Below are positions 56,578 through 64,000 of a stretch of 64,000 nt of DNA, piece by piece. Below the pieces are notes generated by a model that ran no database searches, had not been told where the DNA came from, and was given only the letters and a program-made list of their open reading frames with translations. Numbering within the stretch: position 1 is the stretch's first letter; the number at the start of each line of letters is the position of its first letter. The stretch covers positions 140,081,951-140,145,950 of the forward strand of contig NC_081183.1 of assembly GCF_029867415.1 (NCBI RefSeq). Direction: 5' to 3'. Source of the DNA: Vicia villosa. Its lineage: Eukaryota; Streptophyta; Magnoliopsida; Fabales; Fabaceae. The position numbers and the translations under genes were made by a program.

Positions 56578-56950
56578 TGTTGTATCATGTTTTTAACAAG
56601 TTTGCCACCAAAGAAATTACCGGGTCGAGTCGCGGATCGGTACGCTTTCTTTAAAACGTTTCGCGGTACTGCCAAAATTATGCAAAACAACTCTTAATAA
56701 CCACGACGCCTCCAGGATAAAACAACCCAGTTCTATACTATACGATTACTACTTGCATGGTAGATAATCGGTCTAGAAATACACCCTCAGATGGTACTAG
56801 GACCATTCAAATATGGTATAAATACCATCTTAGTATCTGGTATAACAACCAGTTGTAGTAATTTCTCAAACCAAGAGAAATTTCAATAATTCTCTAAAGA
56901 GAATCCAAAAAAAAAATTATGCTTGATAATTTCTGAACTCAAACGAGGAG
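56578..56950 (-). mobile_element. Copia B 5' LTR, truncated
   Basis: Matches 43225-43600 until 'gaactcaaacgaggag', then diverges. The element has lost the right part of this LTR. The base composition and SNP load show that copia B is older than the Tekay element inside it. No canonical PBS follows on the minus strand (it reads ATTTTAAGACG). Confidence 0.75.
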
Positions 56951-57045
56951 CATTAGTCATCTAAGCCACAATTGCTATGCATTAGTCGAATTTCACTTTC
57001 TATGCCAAAACGAGGAGCATTAGTCATCTAAGCCACAATTGCTTG
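56938..57045. repeat. 66-bp-period direct repeat at the copia B truncation point
   Basis: ACGAGGAGCATTAGTCATC and the following 'taagccacaattgct' occur at about 56942 and 57008. The first copy overlaps the point where copia B LTR similarity ends. Confidence 0.8.
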
Positions 57046-58107
57046 CAATGTAATGCATGCTTGGAGCTAAGCCATCTATCCACACTCTAATAAGTTGTTC
57101 CAGCCTAGCATCGAATACGTCATATCCTTCTCTATTGCTAAGACAGTAACAGCATAAGGAACAATTTTATTTGAAATGGTTCTCGGAGGTAAAATAATTT
57201 CAGCATGAAATCTATTTTACCATGATAAAATAATTTAAAGAACAACTAGAAACATAATACTATATTATCTCAGCTTTGGTCCAATACTGAGACGAAACAA
57301 AAGCAGGCTACCTCTGAACACTTGAATCTATCCACTGCTTGAAGAAAGATAAATGCATAGTCTTGAAATAATGCATTATCTCTAAAACCATTATAATCCT
57401 CTGGGTACTTTTCTACCATATCAAATGAAACATGAACACATCACATTAAAATATAGTAGTATTTCATCAGAAGCTAGAGCTATAAATATTAATTTGAATT
57501 GAGTGATATATGAATATAATAGACTTACTTGGTTAAGATACTTGCAAGAAAACGCTCGTGGTACTAAGTCTCTATGCAATTGCAATTGTTGCCTTCAGAG
57601 AGATGTCATAAGAAATGCATAAAAATAGATTTCGGCATAGACATTATATTATATTTCATGCATATTCACTTGTAATTCAATCATTTTACAACCAACTTCT
57701 ATTTACGTTACTTACCTGCTGCAACAAAAGCCTTAGCTGTTTAGAATCCTATCCCATAACAGTAATTTCCACCCTTGTTGAAATGCCATTAGTTCACACC
57801 ATTTTGGTTCAGTAGTTACGACATTTAAAAAAGATCAGAAAATATAACATCAAATTCATTAGCAAACACTCAGTTAGTTGCGACATTTAAAAAAGTTTGC
57901 AAGAGTACTTCTAAGCTTTGATTCATCAAAATTCGAAAAGAATGTAATTTTATAACTGCGACCAGCGGCGACAATCGCAATCAGCATCGTAACAGAAACA
58001 AAAATAATTGCCTGAGACATTCATAACAGATTAAAGAAATCATTCTCTCTTAAAGAAGAGACTTCATTCTCTCTTAGCACATTAAGAGCAATATCAATAG
58101 CAACATT
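56979..58107 (-). pseudogene. Exon-like fragments of an unidentified host gene
   Basis: Minus-strand pieces have codon-like character and splice-like borders: 'QLQLHRDLVPRAFSCKYLNQ' (about 57535-57600), 'VEKYPEDYNGFRDNALFQDY' continuing 'AFIFLQAVDRFKCSEV' (about 57317-57420), 'AEIILPPRTISNKIVPYAV' (about 57130-57205) and 'FDARLEQLIRVWIDGLAPSM' (about 57050-57115). I do not recognise the protein. They lie on the same strand as the kinesin and H+-ATPase fragments to the right and are separated by intron-like AT-rich DNA. At least one frameshift (near 57115-57130) argues against a working gene. Confidence 0.4.
58007..58046. repeat. Flank duplicate, left copy
   Basis: AATTGCCTGAGACATTCATA followed by 'acagattaaagaaatcatt' recurs with three differences at 60287-60327, on the other side of the solo LTR. 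It is much longer than a retroviral target duplication and does not abut the LTR on the left. Confidence 0.8.
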
Positions 58108-60283
58108 TGAAGGTGGAGACAAACACAAGAAAGGGGGGTTTGAATGGTGTTCTTTCATATTTTATTTCCCTTTCTATAAATCTTTTTCTTTTTTCTTGTA
58201 TCTCATCTTCTGGATATGCTTAGATCATTATTGCGGAAGCACGACATAATCAATGAGATATACATTCAATTTAACTTCTTAAATTCATCAGAACTTCTGA
58301 CTTAATCAAGTATAGTTCTGAAGATAATCAGTGTGGATGTTCTGAGTTAAATGAAAGGTACAGAAGATAAAAGACACATTCATTTTTATCCTAGTTCACC
58401 TTTTCAACAAGACTACCTCTAGTCCACCCTCCTAAGGTGATTTTGCCTCCCTCAATCGAGGACTTAATCCACTATAACCAAACTGATTACAATTGCATGA
58501 TCAACTGTCGTGACTAACTTCCTGCACAAGCTATCCGCGAGTGACTAACCCTAGATGATGAACCGTTCAGTGATCTCAGCAAGATATAACATTCATTAAC
58601 CTAGTAACTCCTGCACAAGCCAACTGCTCGTGACTAACCCTGCACAAGCCAGCTGCTCGTGACTAACCCTAGACAATAAACCGTTCAGTGATCTCCATGA
58701 GATATAACGTTTATTGACCTAGAACCATCCAAGAGTCTAACCAGATCTCAAGGACTTCTCAAGTATCAAGAACAGAGGATACCCAAGGAACAACAATTCT
58801 TTCAGAATTGTTATTCTGGAGATTACAAGTGTGCTTCTTAATTAAGCAGATGTTCTCCTATTCTAAGTACATATGTTCACGACACACTGACTAGAAGTCA
58901 CTTCTGGTGCCTAAACAATCTATCAGAAGTTTCCTAAGATATAACACAATACGAGCAACAACTCTATGTATTTTACATATTATTACAAGAATTGAAACGT
59001 ATTCTTGCAGTCTTCTTTTCTTCAACTTCTGAATGAGATCTTCATCTTCTTCTGAAAGCAGATTAAGAGCAGCAACTCTTGTATCAGGCTGCTTCTTTCA
59101 GTTTGGTCTTCTCTTGTTTGAGTAAGGAGATTAGAGCTTCAACTCTTGAATGTAATTCCTTCTTGTAAGACCATCTTCCTTCTCTTCTTCATAAGCAGAT
59201 ATGGAGCAACAACTCTCATGTTGATTGCTTCTTATGCATCGATCTTCATCTTCTTCTTAAATACTGATCATGAAGCTTGTTACAGCTGATAACACATTTA
59301 ATGATCATAAGTAAACATGAAACACCATCGAGCAGCAACTCAGTGTATTCAGTTTCTCTAGTCATTCAACGTGAGGAATATACAGACTGATCTAGTATTT
59401 GTGGATTTCTTATAACTCCATTGGAGCATACTACAGAACATGCAGAGTTTTCCTTTTCACTCTTTTGATTTTCTTTTTATAGGCTATTGATGTTTATTTC
59501 AACATAATTGTTTTCTCACACACTTTGTGTATGTTGCCTCTGATGGAGCAGCTTAATTAATCTTATGCTTATTTTCTTGCTCATGCTGTCTCACTCTCAT
59601 CTTTCCTTCACTCGCACTATTACACTTCTTCTATCATAGTTTTGCTCTTTTTATTGAAGTCTGTTATTACCGTTGGAATATTAGCGTTTGAAATATATTT
59701 GAACATAGCATTTAATGCTTGCTGTAGACCGAATAATGACACACCTATTTCCAAGGCGAATCTTATCTTTGGTAGTGTGTCTTCTTTGTTTTCCTTCTTT
59801 CAAGACAGTTTCTCTTGGTAGCGTGTTTTCTTTTATTTTATCAAGATGTAGACGACAATGTATGTCATAATTTTGTCTTTGCATTGAGTATTGTGATTGC
59901 TTTCATGTGATTTAATTGGAGCAATTTATGTTGTTCTTCGAAGCTTCTAGATACAGAGTCGAAACTTCTTTTGTTGTGAAAGTTGATGTTGCTTGTACTT
60001 CTGATCTTCTGTCACTGATTGTTGAATTCTTGCTATATGTTCAGAACTTTTGATCATTTTCTCATGTGATCTTCTTATTGTAATGAGGCTTCATGTATCT
60101 GATATTTCTGTTTAATTCCTTGAAGCTTGTCTGAATTTCTTTATGATGTTGTCGTATAAGGCTTATACCATAATATCTTCACACTCAATAAAAGCATTAG
60201 TAGTAAAATTGTTACTCATAAAATATATGCCTGTTATCATCAAAACCAGATTCTGAACGAGGATTTTCAATCTTGTTCTAACA
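58108..60283 (-). mobile_element. Solo LTR of a Sirevirus/Maximus-type copia element (about 2.18 kb)
   Basis: Read on the minus strand it starts TGTTAGAACAAGATT with a nearby 'gttttgatgataaca' phrase and ends CAAACCCCCCTTTCTTGTG...CACCTTCA, both characteristic of Sirevirus LTRs. Flanks are ACATT (58103-58107) and ACAAT (60284-60288), a possible target duplication with one change. No PBS, coding region or second LTR adjoins it, so it looks like an LTR-LTR recombination product. It contains repeated 'tgctcgtgactaaccct' modules (58505-58680). Confidence 0.75.
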
Positions 60284-60459
60284 ACAATTGCCCGAGACAT
60301 TCATAACAGAATAAAGAAATTATTAGAAAAAATAATCATTAAAATGATTACCAAAACTAATCTAGCATGCTTGACAAAAGTGTACTAAAATAAACTATCT
60401 CCCGAAGTGAATATCAAAACAAACCCAACTAAGAATACCTATTTTATGTTGATCTCATA
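60284..60459. other. Spacer between solo LTR and kinesin fragment
   Basis: Contains the right copy of the flank duplicate (60287-60327) and intron-like sequence starting AG|GTATTC on the minus strand. No coding feature recognised. Confidence 0.4.
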
Positions 60460-60965
60460 GCCTATAGGTCTCTGATTTTTTCATTTTAAACCTCAAGCAC
60501 ACTAACACATATGTCGTACGAAAAAGATTCGCTCCTTTCGTTGCTAATTCTAAACAAATTCTCAAGATTCCTGAATCCTTTATTCCTTCCATAGTGAATG
60601 TTTTTCTTGTTCATGTTTGTCCGTAAGCAAAGATTCAAACAGTGTAGCAGTCCAATACAGAGATTACCATAGAAGATGCATCAGCAAAACCATCAATTGT
60701 TAAACAAAGCTTCCAATTGTGTAATTAATAATAATATGAATTGTGAACTAATTATGACACCAGTGATTGAGTGGTCAAATAAATACAGTTCTTCTATTAT
60801 ACTTTGTGCTTACCTTGATCATCTTTTGGTGTATAAACCCTGTCAAATCTAAATACTTTTTGATGGAGCTGCTGGTTGTCAAAATTCCAAGGCATTCATC
60901 CTTTGCTTACATTAATTACACTTTGTACTTACCTTGATCATCCACAACTTTTGGACATCTGGTTG
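60460..60965 (-). pseudogene. Kinesin motor-domain fragment
   Basis: Exon pieces on the minus strand in correct order: 'CPKVVDD' with a GTAAGT donor (near 60935), 'KDECLGILTTSSSIKK' then, shifted by one base, 'FRFDRVYTPKDDQ' ending at a CAAG|GTAAGC donor (60814). An intron follows. The next exon has 'FADASSMVISVLDCYTV', a stop, 'IFAYGQT', a stop, 'TRKTFTMEG' (the P-loop GQTGTGKT is destroyed), then, shifted, 'ENLFRISNERSESFSYD' and 'VSVLEV', a stop, 'NEKIRDL'. The pattern is that of plant kinesins with the FxYGQTGTGKTxTMEG box, probably the kinesin-14 type. Kinesins are microtubule motors; this copy is dead. Confidence 0.78.
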
Positions 60966-61370
60966 ACATCTGAACCATCTTTTGTTCTTCCCGTTTCAAA
61001 CTCATTAACAATAAATACGGATGCAATAGCCTTGGAGTAAATATATGATTCGAAGTTGATATTGTATCAATCAGTATTCCCGAAATGTAAAAAAAGTAAG
61101 ACTATTTAATGTGGCTACCTGCTCAAACTTTGGCTAAATGTTCGCAAAACAGTCGGCTGCAACAAATTTGAATTAATTATGACGGATGCTAATATGCATA
61201 ACAAAAAAATAATGGATATTGAATTGATGGTGTTGAAGAATAACCAATGCTAATATGCTTACCATGTCAATAACCAATGCTAATATGCATAGATCTGAAA
61301 TACAGAGAAAATGGTGTCAAACGATAACAAACTTAATTCAACATGGTGAGTGGTAAAAAGATCATGCGAT
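60966..61370. other. Spacer between kinesin and H+-ATPase fragments
   Basis: AT-rich with a small direct repeat (CAATAACCAATGCTAATATGC at about 61241 and 61267). Minus-strand sequence upstream of the kinesin exon (to about 61060) may be further exon or intron, unassigned. Confidence 0.35.
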
Positions 61371-61551
61371 CTAACAAACCGTGTAGTTATTCATTTTTTG
61401 GAAAATAGATCTACTTGTCAAGACTACACTAATAATAACATTCAAAACAGGTTCCGTCAAGACTATACCAGAAGCGCCTCTTGCAGCATCAGTGGCATCA
61501 GCTACAACAATTCCAATATCTTTTTTTCAATGCAAGAGCATCATTGACACC
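61371..61551 (-). pseudogene. Plasma-membrane H+-ATPase exon fragment
   Basis: The minus strand reads '[10 protein letters not shown]', a small deletion that shifts the frame, then '[17 protein letters not shown]', '[20 protein letters not shown]', '[11 protein letters not shown]' and a stop. This is the hinge and following segment of P-type (P3A) proton pumps, whose consensus contains GDGVNDAPALK and [20 protein letters not shown]. Family members export protons across the plasma membrane; this piece has the broken hinge motif and no other domains. The right side is cut by the Tork element starting at 61598. Confidence 0.83.
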
Positions 61552-61597
61552 GCAAGAAACCTATAATGTTTTCATAGTGGTACCGCTATAAACTTTC

Positions 61598-62044
61598 TGT
61601 GAGATATTGGATCGAACTCTAGTATGGTCGAAGGGTAGCTTCTTGGTTCGACAGGATTAAGCATGAAGTCGAAGGTTGTTCACATGCTTGTGTCGAGGAT
61701 GCTAGGGTTGTTAGCATGTTAAATTAGGTTTTAGTGTTTAAACCCTAATTTGTTAAGTTAGCTTGTTTATTAAGTTGGCTTGTGTAATGGGCCTTGTGGA
61801 AAAAAATCCCATTAGTTAGTATGTTAGGTTTTATTATAAATAGCATACTAGTCTCTCATCATTGCTAAGTTGCAAATCCTAATTTAGGGTGAGAGAGGTT
61901 ATTTGTTATTCTTGTAAACTTGTAATCTTGTTCTAAGAGAAAGTGAAAGAATAGCAGTTATAACCAATTATTGTGTTCCTCTTCTTCCTTGTCCTTTATT
62001 CATCCCTTATTTTATACTTTGTTCGTGGCATTGAATTCACAACA
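61598..62044 (+). mobile_element. 5' LTR of second Tork-like element
   Basis: Starts TGTGAGATATTGGATCG and ends TTCACAACA, the same family as 29839-30329 but 447 bp long, with a clearly different last 80 bp. It is followed by the same unusual PBS TTGGTGCGGTGAGCG (62048-62062). Confidence 0.9.
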
Positions 62045-62069
62045 AATTGGTGCGGTGAGCGTGGAGAAG

Positions 62070-64000
62070 ATGCCTTCAACAAAGTATGAGATTGAAAAGT
62101 TCACCAGAGTGAATGATTTCGGTTTGTGGCGCTTGAAGATGAAAGCCCTACTGGTTCAGCAGGGTTGTTTGGAAGCGTTGAAGGGAGAGGCAGCCATGAA
62201 TGCAGAATTGACGGTAGCGGAGAAGACGAATATGATCGAGAAAGCACACAGCGCAATTTTGTTGAGCCTTGGTGATAAGGTTCTCCGGCAGGTATCAAAG
62301 GAGACGACGGCATCAGGGTTATGGGTGAAGCTTGAAAGTTTGTATATGACCAAATCGCTGGTAAATCGACTCTACCTGAAGCAAGCTTTGTATTCATTCA
62401 AGATGATTGAAGACAAAGTGTTGGCTGAGCAGTTGGATATGTTCAACAAGCTGATTCTTGATCTTGAAAATATTGATGTGAAGATCGATGATGAAGATCA
62501 AGCGCTGTTACTATTGTGTTCTTTGCCTCGATCACATGCTCACTTCAAAGAAACTCTCCTGTATGGAAGGGAGTCCCTGACCTTTGAAGAAGTTCAATCA
62601 GCCCTGTATTCTAAGGAATTGAACGAACGAAAGGAGCATAAACCTTCTACTGTTGGCGACGGTTTGGCCGTTAAAGAAAAACTCTTACGAAAAGATGGTA
62701 AGTTTGACAAGAAGAAGGGCAAAAGCCAGTCGAAGTCTTACAGTGGCGAAGCATCTGGCATTCGATGCTATCATTGTAAGAAGGAGGGTCACACAAGAAA
62801 GGTGTGCCATGAACGCCTGAAAGATCATGGAGGTAAGGATAATGGCAATGCAGCCATTGTTCAAGATGATTTCGAATCATCTGATGTTCTTGTGGTTTCA
62901 AGCAGTGACTCGAGAAGAGAGTGGATTATGGATTCAGGTTGCACTTGGCACATGACTCCAAACAAAGACTTGTTCGAGGAATAATGTGATCAAGATGATG
63001 GATCAGTATTGCTGGGAAACAACAAGGCTTGCAAGATTGCAGGTGTTGGATCTGTGAGGTTCAAACTCCATGATGAATCAATAAGGTTGTTGACTGAAGT
63101 AAGGTATGTTCCTGATTTGAAGAGAAATCTACTTTCTCTTGGTGAATTCGACAAGAAAGGATATGTTTTCCAAGGAGAGAAAAGTATCCTAAGAGTCATG
63201 AAGGGTTCGAAGGAAGTTTTGAGAGGCGTGAAGAAACAAGGCTTGTATACCCTTGAGGCTGAAGTTGTAAGTGGTTCGACAAATGTTGCATCCACGAAAC
63301 CTTTGTCGAAGACAGAAATCTGGCACATGAGATTGGGCCATGTCAGTGAAAGGGGTCTGGTCGAATTAGGAAAACAAAATCTGCTTGGTGGAGACAAAGT
63401 CGAAAAGCTGAAGTTTTGTGAATCCTGTGTACTTGGAAAATCTTGCAGAGTGAAGTTCAACAAAGGCAAACAAAGAACACATGGATCCCTTGATTACATC
63501 CATGCTGATCTTTGGGGGCCTGCAAGGTGTCCATCACATTCAGGAGCAAGGTATTTTCTATCCATAGTAGATGATTATTCCAGAAAATTATGGGTATTCA
63601 TCCAGAAGACTAAGGATGAAACTTTTGAGAATTTCAAAAGTTGGAAGACTCTGGTTGAAAATCAGACTGGCAGAAAGGTCAAGAGGTTGAGATCCGACAG
63701 TGGCCTTGAATTTTGCAATGAGGCATTCAACAGTTTTTGTGCTGCCTCTGGTATTGCAAGGCATAGAACTACTGCAGGTACTCCACAGCAAAATGGTTTG
63801 GCTGAAAGGTTTAATCGAACTATTTTGGAGAGAGTCAGATGCATGTTGACTAGTGCGGGGTTAATGAAGGTGTTCTGGGCTGAGGCTGTTTCGACAGCAA
63901 CATATCTGATAAACAGATGTCCTTCGACAGTGTTAGATATGAAGACACCTGAAGAAGTTTGGTCGGGACATCCACCAGATCTCGACAAACTGAGAGTATT
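62070..64000 (+). pseudogene. Tork gag-pol with premature stop (partial)
   Basis: ATG at 62070 (MPSTKYEIEKF). Gag, the CCHC knuckle (CYHCKKEGHTRKVC) and protease (DSGCTWHM) are readable, then an in-frame TAA at 62982-62984 replaces the Leu codon found in the intact copy ('FEE*CDQDGG'). The frame continues without further stops through the GAG-pre-integrase box (WHMRLGHVSERGL) and the integrase (HADLWGP, RSDSGLEF, NGLAERFNR; catalytic D, D and E retained) to the window end. One stop separates it from an open polyprotein over the visible part. Confidence 0.9.

Larger units (their letters stand above)
61598..64000 (+). mobile_element. Second Tork/Tnt1-like element, plus strand, cut by window end
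   Basis: LTR, PBS and gag-pol colinear with the intact copy at 29839-34850 but in the opposite orientation. The window ends within the integrase, so the 3' LTR and TSD cannot be seen. Confidence 0.92.

Noticed and set aside
61067..61160. Possible further H+-ATPase exon resembling ADGFAGVFPE on the minus strand
   Set aside because: The match is weak and the order is wrong: it would lie downstream of the hinge exon although it precedes it in the protein.
61350..61547. 65-aa plus-strand open frame
   Set aside because: Antisense to the recognisable H+-ATPase fragment.

Overview
This is a plant nuclear genome window, almost entirely repetitive DNA. The sequence types point to a legume with a large genome (Vicieae-like: pea, vetch, lentil relatives). 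Reasons are an Ogre/Tat-type LTR that starts TGTCATACCCC and has tandem repeats upstream of it, Sirevirus-like, Tork-like and Tekay-like retrotransposons, hAT and CACTA DNA transposons, long (TA)n tracts and AT-rich spacers. The species assignment is inference. I see no prokaryotic or viral genome features, no rRNA or tRNA genes and no CRISPR array.

Layout. 1-5455 is the 3' end of an Ogre/Tat-type Ty3/gypsy element (3' untranslated tandem repeats, polypurine tract, 3.27-kb LTR). It abuts a truncated Ty1/copia LTR with PBS and a gag stub (5456-6534). 6535-8218 is degenerate repeat DNA, followed by a putative minus-strand LTR (8219-9616). 9617-22724 is a decayed minus-strand copia element (copia A). 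A hAT transposon (10016-19543, 8-bp target duplication ATTTAACA) split its reverse transcriptase, and a gag-only Sirevirus-like element (10041-15280, 5-bp target duplication TGTTA) then inserted near the hAT left end. 23996-27253 is a non-autonomous CACTA transposon (TSD AAT). 27254-29833 holds local repeats, a perfect 36-bp palindrome and a degenerate transposon-like coding relic. 29839-34850 is a complete, apparently intact Tork/Tnt1-like copia element (TSD GTTAT). Its 5' end and flank were then tandemly duplicated (33758-38680, AAGGT at the breakpoints).

The only near-intact host-type gene is a two-exon cytosolic Hsp70-like gene on the minus strand (39131-41056). Its product is short, lacks the EEVD tail, and has Asn in place of two conserved ATPase aspartates. 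After it come a copia gag relic, a TRIM-like miniature element, and copia B (43225 to about 56950, minus strand). The 3' LTR of copia B was hit by a full-length Tekay-like chromovirus (43800-52391, TSD CCAAG). 56951-61597 holds exon-like pieces of unrelated genes on one strand: an unidentified gene, a kinesin motor and a plasma-membrane H+-ATPase, interrupted by a solo Sirevirus-type LTR. From 61598 to the window end is a second Tork copy, plus strand, with a premature stop.

The genes do not form a pathway; the window records successive transposon insertions whose order can be read from target-site duplications. The most unusual pattern is that three unrelated LTRs (Ogre-type, Sirevirus-type, Tekay-type) each carry short (near-)palindromic motifs in pairs at a nearly fixed 19-22 bp period, with a different motif in each family.
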